Under the pieces are notes generated by a model. That model searched no databases. It saw nothing but the letters and a program-made list of their open reading frames with translations, and was not told the DNA's origin. A program made the translations under genes and the position numbers. Below, piece after piece: positions 1 through 12,490 of a DNA stretch of 64,000 nt (its first letter is position 1; the number at the start of each line of letters is the position of its first letter). The stretch comes from Flaccisagitta enflata (Eukaryota > Chaetognatha > Sagittoidea > Aphragmophora). The DNA lies in the NCBI GenBank assembly GCA_965153355.1, contig OZ231126.1, forward strand, positions 6,262,001 through 6,326,000, in the 5' to 3' direction.

Positions 1-228
1 AATCATTCGCGCGACGTCTTATTCCTCAACACAACGCCAACAAGACCCAAAACTAATCAGGGGCAGACGGAGGAATTTCGGGCCCCCATACAATCCATAA
101 TTAAGCCCCCCCCTCCTACCTGGCGCGACCGCAAAGGCGAATGATAACACATGTAATATCATTCTTTGTACATTCAATAGTTTAGGGCCCGGTTTTGCAC
201 ACCCTTTAATTAGGGGCCTTGGTTTATA

Positions 229-400
229 TTGGGCCCTAGACAATTCTTTTTTCTTTTCTGCTTTTTTTTCTTTTCTTTTTTTCTTTTTTTTCTTTTTTTC
301 TTTTTTTCTTTTTTTTTTTCTTTTTTTTTTTTTCTTTTTTTTTATTTGGTCTTTTGCCTTTTTTTTCTTTTCGTTTTTTCCCTTTTTCTCTTTACATCCC
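229..400. repeat. Pyrimidine-rich low-complexity tract
   Basis: Almost pure T runs with scattered C, in the spacer downstream of the secreted Asp/Ser-rich gene. The open frames across it translate to Lys-rich or Phe-rich low-complexity strings and are not genes. I see nothing else in positions 1-540. Confidence 0.8.
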
Positions 401-540
401 CTGCTTTTCTTTGATAATTGAGGGGCCATCATTACTGTTCATAAGTTCATAACTGTAAATCATTACTGGTCATTTCTGGTCATCCTATAAGCCATCAACA
501 GGTTTCTTAATCCTCCTCCGATTATCGATACCTTATCACT

Positions 541-640
541 AGATCACTGGGTTTGAGCTTGATCCTGACAGTGCTCTTGGTAGATCATACCTTATCACTG
601 GGTTTGAGCTTGATCCTGACGGTGCTCTTGGTGGTGGTCA
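541..640 (-). repeat. Tandem copy of the 3' end of the secreted-protein gene
   Basis: The segment encoding STVRIKLKPSD at the end of the last exon (about 591-636) is repeated at about 541-585 with a few changes. The original ends GATAAG followed by GTATGA, which can be read either as a stop codon or as a splice donor. Confidence 0.7.
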
Positions 641-3600
641 CGCTGGAAACGTCGTCGAGTTTGATGATCTGCGACTTGACCGGCGTGAGTTCTTGTTCCG
701 TTTTGTCCACTCTCACTTTGACCCATCTGTGTTCGACGGGCGGTTTGGCGCTGTCAGTCGTGCAAGTCAAAGACAATTCTAACCCATTTTTCTTCCTTCT
801 TTTGTGGGTCGAGTTGTTTTTAGGGTTACTATTGTTGTTATTGTAATTGTTGTTTTTAGACCGTGTAGATTTCGAATAGGAAGAGGAAGAAGACACTGAG
901 GATGAAGAGTCCGACGACGATAAAGACGACGATGATGACGAGGACGAAGCTGATGACGCGGCGTCGACGAGCGCTTGGCGTTTCTCGTCAATGACGTCGT
1001 CGACGATGACGTCAACATCGTCATTGTTGGCGGAAGAGGACGCGGTGGCGACGAGCCTCTCCACGCCATTGTCGCCGCCGACGACGCCCGCATTGTTTCT
1101 TCTGACGCCGCTACCGCCATAAATCGCGTTATCGTCGTCGTTGTCGTAATCGTCGACGTCGTTCTCATCGTCGTCGACGTCGTCGTCGTAAGTCACTTTG
1201 TTGGGGTCTAACGTGGTCCCGTTATAACCCGTGATCGTAGTTCGGTTCGGCTCTTTGCGTACTTCCAGTAAAACTTTCACCTTATCTTCTCTCTGCGCCT
1301 GTATGTCGATCAGGGTGAGTAAGGGAGAGGAAGATGAGGAGAAAGAGGAAAAAGGGGTGAAGAAAGTCAATGAACGTTGAAAATAATCGTGACATTTGAT
1401 CGACGAGAGAGACAAAGAAGGCGAGGTAGTAAACGGAAGGTGCAGAAATACAAGTATCCGGGGGTTACAATATCGTCACGGACTGGTGGGCAAAGGCGTA
1501 CAACCCTCCATCCAGGCCACCCTCCCCAGATAGAATCTATGCGCGTATTCACTGTTCACACGACTAGAGTCGAGCATTACAGAGGAACTGAGGGAAGAAC
1601 CGAAGAAACGACGCGACGGTCTGACGGACGCGAAACGTCTCCTAAACAGAGCCACGAGTTGCGAGTCCACGACTAAAACAGCGCACACCACACGATACAC
1701 AGCTCAGCCTTGTAGATGAAACAATCATCATATTCGCACGCGCAGTACGAAACAACCAACTCGATAGCCGCGACAATGTAAAGAATAAAGAAAATTGCCC
1801 GCTGAAGAATGAAATGAAATGAAAGACATGACGAATGCTCCATCTTATGATCTTACCGTGTCACATTCAAACGTGCCGTCGTGCTGTTTGATTTTAAGAT
1901 GAAAGATTTGAAGCCTTCCTGTCTCATCGATACGAGAATCGGTGAAGTTTTTCACAGAGTTGAGAAACGTCGGGCCGAGCGTTCTCTCGTTTTTCTTCGT
2001 TTGTTGCCCGTTGACGTACTGAATATCGCGCGACAGTGGGGAGAAAGTGGGGGAGAAAGTGGGGGAGGAGGTGGGGGAGGGGGGAGGGAGGGGGGATGGA
2101 GATTAGATAAAGGGTTTTTGTAGAAATAAAATTTGATTTTGTGATGACGGGATGGGGTTAGAAAAGGATGTGGCCATGTGGGATACATGTAGAGACGGCG
2201 GGCTCAGAAGGAAGATGTGACGTCGTAAGAGGGAGTGGTCAGTGGAAAGAGTGGAATGGGGACGGCATTGAGGAGGAAGTGGTCGATAGAATGAGTGGTG
2301 GTGGGGGCAGGGACAGCGCTGAAGAGAGAAATAAAAGCTTACTGGAATGAGTGGAATGAGGGGGCAGGGTCAGAGTTAAAGAGAGAGTGGTCGGAAGAAT
2401 GAGGGGGTGACAGCGTGGAAGAAGAAGTAGTCAATGGAATAAGTGGGTTGAGGGGGGCGGGGACAGCATTAAAGAGGGAGTGGTCAATGGAGTAAGTGGA
2501 ATGGGGGGGCGGGGACAGCATTGAAGAGAGTTGTCGGTGGAATGAGGGGGTCGGGATAGTGTTGAGGGATTGGTCAGTGGAATGAGTGGAATGAGGGAGG
2601 GGGCAGCGTTGAAGGGAGAGTGGTCAATGGATTGAGTGGAATGAAGAGGCGGGGACAGCATTGAAGAAGGAGTGGTCAGTGGAATGAGTGGAATGAGGGG
2701 GCAGGGACAGCATTGAAGAGAAAGTGAGGTATGAAAGAGAAAGGAGAAGTACAAGAGAACATTACAAAAAACATCGCACATTGGTAGAAAGGTTGACAGC
2801 TTTGGTAATAAAGGGCCTACACGTTGAGAACACTACTGATTCTGACAAAAGCAGCAGTTCAAGCGATTACATATTAACATCCCGCGAAAGAGAGAGAAAG
2901 ATCAACTATGACAGAAGGTTGAAAGAAGGAAAAAGCTGAAAAGTTATCCCAGGATAGGATCCATCTGAAAGCCCATTTTGATCAGCGATAGCATTCAGAA
3001 GCTAACGTCAGGCAATCGTCAGGGAACAATTCAAGTTGTGTCCGAGGGGAAAATTCTAGTTATGTAACTTGTCTGAGGGGGGGGGGAAGAGGAGAGGAGA
3101 GGGGAGAGAGAGAAAAGGGGTGGTCGCGGCGAAAGAAACAAATAAAACTGACGAGGTTTTAATTCCACAAATAGTTTCATTCTTCCACAGACATAATTAG
3201 GATTCGCCACGAAGCAATATGGCCAGTGACGACACGTAAGACTAAGTGATGAAGGTATGATTATGGATCTGCTTTTTGAGAACGCGATTTCAAGCCTATT
3301 AACGAGACAACTTCAGATGCGCCCTTGGGTTGTAGCACATGAAGACCTAACTGCTGGTTTAGGCGATTGGTTGTTGCGGTTGTTGCGGTTGTTGCGGTCA
3401 TTGCGGTAGTATTTAGTCAACCTAAACCAACGGTTCAGGAAGGACCGCGAAATTGAGCAGACACCCTCCCCCTCACTGACTGTCTCCTGAACATCAATAA
3501 ATAAAACTGCTACTTAAACTATACTTTTGCATATCAGTTACAGTAAGATGGGAGCAATGACGACCTAAATTGGAGGATAGATTTTAAGTATCTCAATTAT

Positions 3601-6438
3601 ATTTGTACCAGTAATGGCGGCTGTCGCCGTGAGGAAAAAAGTCGTAAGCATTGGTCACTTTTCACCCTGCTTTTGTCTTCAGTCATTGAATTTTTTTTAT
3701 TTATTAGATCAAATCCAAAGCAATTGTATGTATTGATTGCACTGAAAATCAGAGAAAAATAGAACCGAGCCAAATGAGCTAGATGAGCTAAAATCTTTGA
3801 AATAATTCAACCAGACAACCAGCTTTGCTTACTGACATGCTTTCTTGTATTTGCATGCTTAAATCAAAACATTATTTTATTTATCCTATTTCAAATCAGA
3901 GAAAAAGAGCAAGCAAAATGAGCTAAATGAGCTAGAATACTTAAAAACACTCTCAGAGATGAGCAGCTCTGTTCACTGACATATTTTTTTTATTTGCTTG
4001 CTATGTAAGTATGAAAATATTCATTTATTTATCCTATTTAAAATCAGAAAGAACAGACTGAGCTAAGTGAGCTAAATGAGCTAAAATGCTCAAAAACGCC
4101 CTCACAGATGAGCAGCTGTGCTCATAAACATTTTTTTTTGTATTTGCATGCTCAAGTAAACATGAATAGACTCCTTTATTAATCTTACACAAAATAAAAA
4201 AAAATCGGAAAAAATCCCATTTGAATTTTTCGTAAATAAATCTTTAAAAAATCATAGCGCGAAAAGTATTTGTCAAAGAGCATTCTGCTTGGCGCCAAAT
4301 GAAAGAGAATTATCCAATTTACTTCCCCTATCAATTTCAGTGGAGGCCCCAATCTGCCCTAGGAGACTCAACTTCCTAATAAGAAAATGAAAACCCTGTT
4401 TCTCTCGAATATGTCAAAAAGTCGAAGACTTACTTCGACTTTTTTCCCAATTATTAAATATTTGTGATCTAAGCTAATCGTAAGTTGCTCTATTGATTGA
4501 AAATGTTTGCGTTTCTCAAACTTCAATTTGCGATTTGACCTCATCAAGACTTCATTTTTCAAAATTTTAACCTATCTCAATAGATTGGGTGAAAATTTTT
4601 AAATTGTTTTTAAAAAAATCAGCCCAATCAGTCTATCTTTACAGGTTTTATAGCCATTTTAAGTTTTGCCCAAAAACAAATTTGCACAACTTTTATTCAT
4701 TAAAAATAGCCATAAAACCTATAAACATAGTCCGATTGAACTGATACTTTTTTCAAAACTATATAGAATTTTTTGCCCAATTTAATGAAATAGGTTAAAA
4801 CCTTGAAAAATGAAGTCTTGATGAGTTCAAGTCACAAGTTGAGGTTTAAGAGACCCAAATGCATTCACTCAATAGAGCAACCTTTAATTAACCTGGATCT
4901 CAAATATTTTATGATACAAATAAAATTAGGATATTTAAAATCTATCCTCCAGTCTAGGTCGCCATTGCTCCCTTCGTACTGTACGCGAAGGACGCATCTA
5001 AAGGTTGCCTCGTGGCTCTGTTAAGGGGAGTAAGAATGTTAAATTAATGGGACTCGCCGTTAACAAATTATGATGATCATAATCGTAATAATAGCCACGG
5101 ATTCAAATATATCATTTCATCCAAGCAGAATGAGCGAAAAACTGTTGAAGTAAACCATACGTGCAAAATCATTGGATTGTGTATAATGCACACACTGCAC
5201 TTGTGCAGCAAGTATTTTTCGAGATCCGTCGGTCGGTGCATCCGTCATCCCTTATTTTCTAAATTCGGCGTTCCCAACCCAAAACTTTTAATGCCTCGGC
5301 ACCCCTGCCCAACCTTATGCTAACAATTCCGCCTGATATTCATGGAAAGTTTTGCACGCTTGTATATCCGATCAGATTTTGATCATGTTTAATGGTATAC
5401 AAGGAACGCTGATTTGAGCCATCACCCAAAACGTGATTAAGAAACCAACATACACTAAAAATCGTGTGTGATTGACATTTAGATGATCAAACCAATCCTA
5501 CTCTTAAAGAGTCCAATCATAAAGAAACGCATGATTATCATATTCATTTACAAGAAATCTTGAAAAACAAAAAACAAAAATTTTTTCCTGATTGCGTAGA
5601 TCAAAGATCCAATTATTAATTCTATTGTTATCAAAATGAGTTACTGTTAGTCAGACTCTATAACGTAAAATCTGCAGTTTCATAGATCAGGCGATCAAGA
5701 GAGTTCCATGAAAATCAGGATTTAACTACATTCTGGATCATCGGACAGAATTGAGGATCTCCTGACCAACAAACAAGAAGTAAATTGTAATTTCTTCTTA
5801 CCCAGTCGCGCTATGAAAGAAAACAAATTAAGTGATGTGTTTGTGAAAGGAAATAAATTAGTCAATGTGAATTACGGAAAAAAGAACAAACAACAAAGGA
5901 AATAAAGTCGCCTAAAAAAAAATAAAAGAGAGATTAAAAGAAGGGTAAACAAGTTTTGTGTGGAATATCGTTGATATCCGCGTTTTAGTAACGTGCGTTA
6001 TTCCAATATTAATCGCGTGCTACGCGACTCTACACTCCACTATGTCAGTTGGTCGGTCAATTGGTCGGTTGGTTGGTCCCCTTTTTACTTCTTTGGCGTC
6101 TTTGATCTTTTTGATCATACGGCTCCTTCCCAAATGCCCCAGTGACCTCCTCCAGCACTTCTCCTGCCCACCCGCACGCGACTAGGGTAGCCGTATATCC
6201 GGTCTTGTTTCTCTGTTAATTAACTATTATTCGCTTCTTCCTTCCAGTTAGTCAAAACGTCATAACTTAGGGGCTTTGAGGACAAATTCTAATGTACATA
6301 GCCTATTCCATTAAGATCAAAAGACGGAGGAAAAACATGGTGTTGTTGTCGTTGTCGTTGTCGTCGTTGTCGTTGTCGTCGTTGTCGTTGTCGTTGTCGT
6401 CGTTGTCGTTGTCGTTGTCGTTGTTGTCGTTGTTGTCG

Positions 6439-6475
<37 letters not shown>

Positions 6476-8355
6476 CGTTAGCGGGAACCACCCTTCAGTG
6501 GTTGTTTTTTTTTTCGCCCGACCGTATAAGACATAACGCAAGAGCTAACTCTCTCAATTTTTTAGTCGCGTACTACGCGACTCCTCACCGCGCTTTGTCG
6601 GTCCGTCCGTCACACTTTACTTTTTTTTGCGGTGTTTTGCCTCACTGCTCCTGCCCAAATAATCAAGTGACCTCAAATACAGCCCCTCCTAACCCACACG
6701 TGACTGGGGTAGCCGTGTATCCGGCCTTGTTTGTCCACCACACCAACTCCTTAATGACATTAGTAAGGCCTCTTTTTGCCTCGAGGACCACACAAAGAAA
6801 TAGGGTAGAACCCCGCTTCAACGAGTACGCTAGTAAGAAATATTCTGCCCTCGCCTAGAAAAATTCAGTAATCTAAATTGAAATGTTCGTATCCTGTGTG
6901 GGCCATGATAAGTGCCATCAATCAAAATGAAATACAGTTCCTCCGAATCTCTTTCCCGTAGAGTTTGGTTCTGTTCCATATCTCTCATAAACCTTTCAAA
7001 TTGGCATGTAGACATCCACTTTCTTACGATGATTTCTATCGTTTAAGCAGACACCATGGTCAAGTAGTTATTGTCTCGTCCTTACTCCTTACTTCTTTTA
7101 CCTGTACGGTTTGGTTCTGCGTAAACTTCCAGACGACGAAGTATTTTGGGTCGTCGCATTCGAGGGTCAGAGAATCGTTGATCCAGCCCCATTTCTTCTG
7201 GATGTGGACCACGCGGGAAGTGAGGGAAGGAGCTCGACGTCGACGAGGCCATTGGAACTCGGGCTTCATCACCACTGCGAAGAAACAGGTGAGACGGGTC
7301 GTATAATATGGGTGCAATAAGGAAGCACGAGGGTCATGAACTGAACTAAAGTGATCTGGAAGAGGCCATTGGAACTAAGGGTTCATCACCACTGCGAGGG
7401 GACACATGAAGCAGTTTATATTATTGGCTTATTGAGAAGGGAAGCACAAAGGTCAGGAACTGTATAAAAGTGACCTGGAAGAGGCCATTGAAACTCGGAC
7501 TTCATCACCACTGCAATGGGACCAATTGATGAACAGTTTACATTCGAGTGTGTCAATATGCAGAACATTAATCCCTGAGAATACAACGCTAGGATATTGT
7601 GGGGTTACTAATTCTAATGCCTTCGCCGTTTTTCTTTTTTCAAATTTCTGTCATCTTCTGTATTTTTCAAAAACCCCGTTTTGCCCCTAATTTGCATAAT
7701 GTTGTAGTCATGTTATCTACTTTTCAACCTTCGCCTTGTTATAGTGGGCGTTCGAATCACATTTAAATACTGCTATCCTCTTTAAAGCTTTACGAAAAAG
7801 TGTCTGGTTAATCATATCAGAATCAATGAAACAGTTAGATGGTCTTTTTTAGCTAATCAATTTGTTTCTTGGCAAACAAGAATGTTGTCATTGCGTTAGA
7901 TTTCGATCGCGAAAAAAAACGGTTGCCGATGGAATTTTGGAGAAAGGAAAACAGCGGTCGTATTAAAATCAACTGCCCCATTTTGGGTCAGCGTCATGGT
8001 CTCAAACTCAGTTATCACCCGTATTTGACACACCTGAAGGTTGCATGTTGCGGGGCAGTGAGATTTGTAGCCTGAGGCGGGGGTTCAACTGTTTCTCTCA
8101 AACGAGTAACGCGGGATTGCAATTTCGGGTGAGGGAGTGGGTGCACATTAGCACAGCCACAGACAAAGACACTAACGCAAGCACGCGTGCGCACACACAC
8201 GCGCACACACACGCGCACACACACGCCCAACACGCCACACACACGCCACACACACGCCAAACACACACACACGCCAAACACACACACACGAGAAACACAC
8301 ACACACACACGCCAAACACACACACACACGCCAAACACACACACACACACGCCAA

Positions 8356-8403
<48 letters not shown>

Positions 8404-8531
8404 CAAACGCACACACACACACACGCACACACACACACACACACACACACGCCAAACGCACACACACACACGCCAAACACACACACACACACACGCCAAA
8501 CACACACACACACGCCAAACACACACGCCAA

Positions 8532-8562
<31 letters not shown>

Positions 8563-9043
8563 TCGAGTTTTAACACTTTCCAAATCAAGCGGAAGGACCA
8601 ACGGACCAACAGACTGACAGACTGGTGGACGAAAATCTTTTACAAGGTATTAACAAATCCACGGCGTCTTATAACAAGCCTGCCAGACAAGGTAACAAAA
8701 GGAGTGGGATACCAACGTGGTGATGATAAGCCCTTAGGGTCACAACCGATAGTGAGATTGATGCGGCAATAGAAACTTTGGAACCTTTACCTAATCCATC
8801 TTTTCCGGAAGGAAGCGAAATGGCCCGCATTTCGAATTCGGAGGAAGGAGAAGAGGAAGATGATGAAGAGGAGGAAAAAGAAGAGGAGGACGAGGGTTGG
8901 GAGGAGGCGGAGGATGCTCCCGCCGTCATGGCTGCCGTGGCCGTAAGTTTGTGCGCGTGCGTGTTCTTGAAGTTTGTCGTGGCGCAAAAAGAAATGACGA
9001 CGACGAGAGTCCAAATGACGCGGAACACATCCGGTAACAACAT
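585..9043 (-). CDS. Secreted Asp/Ser-rich protein of unknown function
   Basis: I do not recognise this protein. Three exons join in phase: 8791-9043, 7102-7274 and 585-1298, giving 379 residues. The ATG at 9043 was chosen because it opens a good signal peptide (MLLPDVFRVIWTLVVVISFC followed by Ala/Thr); the frame is open further upstream, so a longer start is possible. A Ser-rich stretch follows, then a segment with candidate N-glycosylation sites (NDS, NQT) around WGWINDSLTLECDD. The last exon holds an Asp-rich block near residue 165-185, a long Ser run and a short Asn-rich block. Splice sites are GCAG/TGG and ACAG/GCG acceptors and TTAG/GTAAAG and ACAG/GTAAAA donors. The second intron is about 5.8 kb and holds three mobile elements. 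Acidic and Ser-rich secreted proteins occur in extracellular matrices and biominerals, but that role is only a guess. The exon joins are inferred from phase alone. Confidence 0.6.
2040..2730. repeat. G-rich tract and minisatellite
   Basis: A G-rich run (2040-2100) is followed by about nine imperfect copies of a roughly 55 bp unit containing GTGGTCAATGGAGTAAGTGG. It lies in the second intron of the secreted-protein gene. The open frames over it are low complexity. Confidence 0.8.
3541..4981. mobile_element. Long-inverted-repeat transposon with TA target duplication
   Basis: The ends are inverted copies: the left reads CAGTAAGATGGGAGCAATG and the right, reversed, reads CAGTACGAAGGGAGCAATG. They continue as near-identical inverted repeats over at least 50 bp, and TA flanks both sides (3539-3540, 4982-4983). 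Internal halves are also mirrored: a segment encoding MKNEVLM occurs on the minus strand near 4560 and on the plus strand near 4803. No transposase is visible, so this is a non-autonomous, foldback-like element of Tc1/mariner type by its TA target and CAGT ends. The 5' neighbourhood (3740-4160) has three imperfect repeats of a sequence containing GAGCTAAATGAGCTA. Confidence 0.75.
4982..6007. other. Intronic sequence, no gene seen
   Basis: AT-rich intron of the secreted-protein gene. No open frame of interest, RNA gene or clear repeat was found. Confidence 0.5.
6008..6210 (-). mobile_element. Hairpin-ended short repeat, family A (Helentron-like)
   Basis: Read on the minus strand the element ends in a hairpin, AGTCGCGTAGCACGCGAT, preceded by a short tetranucleotide run (GGTCGGTT type on the plus strand). 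Its other end is CCGGTCTTGTTT. At least 17 relatives occur in the window in both orientations. Confidence 0.65.
6341..6480. repeat. GTTGTC / GTT microsatellite
   Basis: A pure hexanucleotide-trinucleotide tract. The poly-Leu, poly-Asn and poly-Thr frames across it are shadows of the repeat. Confidence 0.9.
6560..6732 (-). mobile_element. Hairpin-ended short repeat, family A
   Basis: Starts TTTAGTCGCGTACTACGCGA on the plus strand (palindromic end) and finishes CCGGCCTTGTTT. It carries the GGTCCGTCCGTC tetranucleotide run next to the palindrome. Confidence 0.7.
7240..7520 (-). repeat. Three tandem copies of an exon 5' edge with 3' splice site
   Basis: The start of exon 2 of the secreted-protein gene, with its acceptor (GCAG followed by TGGTGATGAAGC), lies at 7240-7285. 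Diverged copies lie at about 7355-7405 and 7475-7520, upstream in the intron, about 120 bp apart. Both keep an AG acceptor. The first copy has a stop in the exon frame (CCCTTAGTT region). Confidence 0.75.
7521..8180. other. Intronic sequence, no feature seen
   Basis: Within the first intron of the secreted-protein gene. AT-rich, with nothing recognisable. Confidence 0.5.
8187..8560. repeat. CA microsatellite with CGCCAAA interruptions
   Basis: A long CA array interrupted at intervals by CGCCAAACAC. The Cys-Val and His-Thr open frames here are repeat artefacts. Confidence 0.95.
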
Positions 9044-9274
9044 CCTCAACCTCCGCGAACGACGAGGCCGACGGAAGAATGTGGTGGGAGAGGAAGAGGA
9101 AGAGGCGAAGAAGGAAGAGAGAGAAGATGTGAAGGAGGAAGAAGAGAAGGAGGAAGAGTACAGAGACATTTTTTTTTCTGTCTTTTTTCTTTATTTTGAT
9201 TAGGTTAGGAGCTTACGCTGATTACGCTTTATAAAGTGCTACATCGCTAAGTTTGAGGGATGAATATCATGTTT

Positions 9275-9320
<46 letters not shown>
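9275..9320. repeat. GA microsatellite
   Basis: A pure GA dinucleotide run just upstream of the secreted-protein gene. Confidence 0.95.
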
Positions 9321-9324
<4 letters not shown>

Positions 9325-11365
9325 CAATTGGTTATGTTCAGACTGTGGTACTCGCACGAGTCACGTTAGTTAAAACTTGTAGAATTTATGATTGTATAGA
9401 TGGATATGACGTCTTTGACTTGTATGGAGTCTTTGACTTGATTACATGTGTGCCGTGTTACGTTACGCTATTTCTTGGGTTTTTGTTTTGTTTTGGTATG
9501 GTTTTTTCCGTTGTAGGCGATAGCTAAGAAGGGGTGACGAAATTTATGTTTATCTTTAATTAGCGTTTTTTATTCCTTTGATATAATTTTCTTTCTTTTT
9601 TTAGTTACTCGACAAACGCAGATTTGTAAATAGAATAGAATCCCATAGAAAAGAAGAGATTATTTACAAAGTTTTTTTTTCAATTTTCTAATTACTTTTC
9701 AAGTCATTTCTGACGATTGGAAAGACGGCTGGAGGAGTAGAGGGATTCAGTTTTTTGTTTTGTTTTCTATTTAGTTGTTAATCGCTACAAGACGAAGGTG
9801 AAAATTGTTGGTCCAGCTGGAAAAGTGGAGTGGTGGTGGTGGTGGTGGGTCGAGTTTTACTTCTGATCAAAGTTTTTTTACACATTTTTTATCCTTAGTT
9901 CTAGAAAAGAGGGAAGAAAACAAGTGAAAAGGAATGAACTAATGCATAATGCAACGAATACAAGATTTGGACTATAACTAGAGAGAATGGAGCATTCGGG
10001 TGTGCATTCGGGTGTATAAAAAGTATCTTTGATCAGATCATCAATATCAGGGAGCATAAACAAAAGAATTTTAAGACTTTTAGCGTTTTTATTTTTCCAA
10101 ATTTCAGTCGTCTTCCGTTTTTTTGCAGCACAGGAAAAGATTGTCAAAGATATATATACTTTCAGAGTCTCCACTTAACGGTGGCAAAAATAAAAATGGA
10201 ACAAATGCTTCTTTTGCTTATAAATCCTTTATAACTTAACCAATCTGTTTGAAATTTTTACTGAAGTTAGTTCCTAATGTTATTAAGGTTTGCTGAAAAA
10301 ATTGATAAAGTGGCTCAATTAGTTTAGGAATTGCATCAGATTTTGTAGTATTGGTTACATGTCGGAAAATCAAAGTTGAGTATCTGTTAAGCAACCATTA
10401 AAATTTCAAAAACTGATACTGAATCATGTCCGATTTTGATGAAATTTAGTATGGGGGTAGTCCTTAGTGTCGACTAGCTATGTTTCAAAATTTGTGATGA
10501 TGCTTCAAATGCTTTAGCAGAAATACTGATTTTTCTGATACTGGTTTTAGTCAGGTTAGATGGCTTAATTGTCAAGCATGCAGTATTAAATACAAAATTG
10601 TACTACAGGCTGAGTTTTTGAGCTATGTACATGACATTTGAACTGGTAATACTGGTAGGTATGAAATGACCTCTGGTAAGATTTTTATGAAGATCCAAGC
10701 ATTTTTGATGTGCTAAATAAGTCATACAGTTATATGAGCAGTAAATTTTTAAAAAATTTTGATGCGCAAACATTAGATCATTATCTACCCCCCAAGATGA
10801 CATCCTACTATCACAAAATTTGGCCTGTAATTAGTCAATAGTATCATTAGGCTACAGTTATAAAATCATCAAAAAACTCGTAGTAGTTTAGGAGCTACAC
10901 TTATTTTACTTCAGAATAGATATTCATGGTATCAGAAAATATTACTACTTGAGCATTCCAACTGATAGGGTACTTCAGAAAAAATATGATTTTGGGCTAA
11001 ATAGTTGATAGATTGCGATAAAATTTGAACCTGATATCATTCAAACTGTATACATCATTTACCTAAAATTTCATTCAAATCGGATATCATCTTCTTAGGT
11101 TTTTGCAACCTTCAAAATTTGTCCCGTTTTTTTTTTTGCCACCATTAGTTTCGTTGAAAATGAGTCCTAAAACTTCAACAGAGAATATCAAGTTTTATTT
11201 CTTTTTATAATTTTTGTGGTAAAAAAAAACAACCTTTACCTAATCTCAACTAGAAATCATATATTCATAAACAATAATTCTAATATAAAATCAATGACAC
11301 AGCAATATACAAATTAACGGCTAAATAGGGGTTTTGGAAAAAACGGCAGATAAATAAAAATTGAA
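9321..11365. other. Spacer with a possible terminal-inverted-repeat element
   Basis: There is no gene here. Between about 10179 and 11147 the ends are inverted: ACGGTGGCAAAAATAAAAA on the left, and TGGTGGCAAAAAAAA when the right end is reversed. Both are flanked by TTA, so a non-autonomous DNA transposon of about 970 bp is likely but the borders are soft. The segments at 9540-9700 and 11150-11360 are plain AT-rich sequence. Confidence 0.5.
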
Positions 11366-12490
11366 AAAAGCTTAAAAACAACAGTCCTCGACTGTAGTCT
11401 ATCTGGTGTCTGACCCGGCTACTCAGTCTGACCCGGCTACTCAGTCTGACCCGGCTACTCAGTCTGACCCGGCTACTCAGTCTGACCCGGCTACTCAGTC
11501 TGACCCGGCTACTCAGTCTGACCCGGCTACTCAGTCTGACCCGGCTACTCAGTCTGACCCGGCTACTCAGTCTGACCCGGCTACTCAGTCTGACCCGGCT
11601 ACTCAGTCTGACCCGGCTACTCAGTCTGACCCGGCTACTCAGTCTGACCCGGCTACCAATTGCATACCTTAAAGTAAGAAAAAAAAAATAAAAAAAAAAA
11701 TTTTTTGTCAAAAAAAATTTTTTTTTTCAAAAAAAAATATTTTTTCAAAAAATAAAAATTTTTTTCAAAAAAAAAAAATATTTTTCAAAAAAAATAAAAA
11801 AATTTTTCAAAAAAAAAAAAAAAATTTCAAAAAAAAAAAAAAAAATTAAAAAAAAAAAGAAAACATTTTTTTCGAAAAAAAAAATTCTTAAGTCCAAGAA
11901 ATAATGTTACTAGATACATCATAAATACCCTTATATTTTCTTAACCAATACTCAGAATTTACTGAAATCTTGCAAGGGAGCTTTAATTGATGCAATAAAC
12001 CTTCACAACAAGTTTGAACAACATTGGTGAACTTTTACTACCATTCCCCTATGTAAATTGCACAAGTCTAGTAATTAATATTACTAGCAAAATACCCTTA
12101 TATCTTCTAAACCAATACTCAGAATTATCTGAAATCTTGCAGGGGAGCTTTAATTAATGTAATAAACCTTCACAACAAGTTTGAACAACATTGGTGAACC
12201 TTTACTACCCTTCCCCTATGTAAATTGCACAAGTCCAGGAATTAATATTACTACAAAAATAATAGGCAAAGGGTACTAAATATTTATGAATGTTGTTGAA
12301 AGTTGGTACACAGGTTAGTAATGCCCTAAAAATAACACTGACCAAGTTTCATCAACATCTGAGTTGTGGTTCTCAAGTTTTTAAGGGTTGACACGAACGA
12401 ACGAACGAACGAACGAACGAACAAACGACTCACTACACGATCAAGGCTATGTTATAGTCCTCGACGAAAACTGATCGTCGAGGACAAAAA
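11366..12490 (+). mobile_element. Minisatellite-bearing hairpin-ended element, family B, copy 1 (Helentron-like)
   Basis: In order: a left part containing CAGTCCTCGACTGTAGTC; an array of about 14 copies of the 18 bp unit CTGACCCGGCTACTCAGT (11404-11660); an A/T-rich tract; two 166 bp tandem units starting ACCCTTATAT (near 11927 and 12093); a GAAC tetranucleotide run (12395-12425); and a terminal hairpin, GTCCTCGACG with CGTCGAGGAC, followed by A's. The plan matches non-autonomous Helentrons (DINE-1 / pearl type). There is no spacer-repeat alternation, so it is not a CRISPR array. Confidence 0.75.

Noticed and set aside
19-432. Lys-rich 137-codon and Phe-rich open frames
   Set aside because: They lie on a T-rich pyrimidine tract; composition is fully explained by the repeat.
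6303-6858. Poly-Leu, poly-Asn/Asp and poly-Thr open frames
   Set aside because: Translations of the GTTGTC microsatellite followed by a family A repeat.
8015-8617. Five long overlapping frames of Cys-Val or His-Thr repeats
   Set aside because: All are readings of a CA microsatellite with CGCCAAA interruptions.
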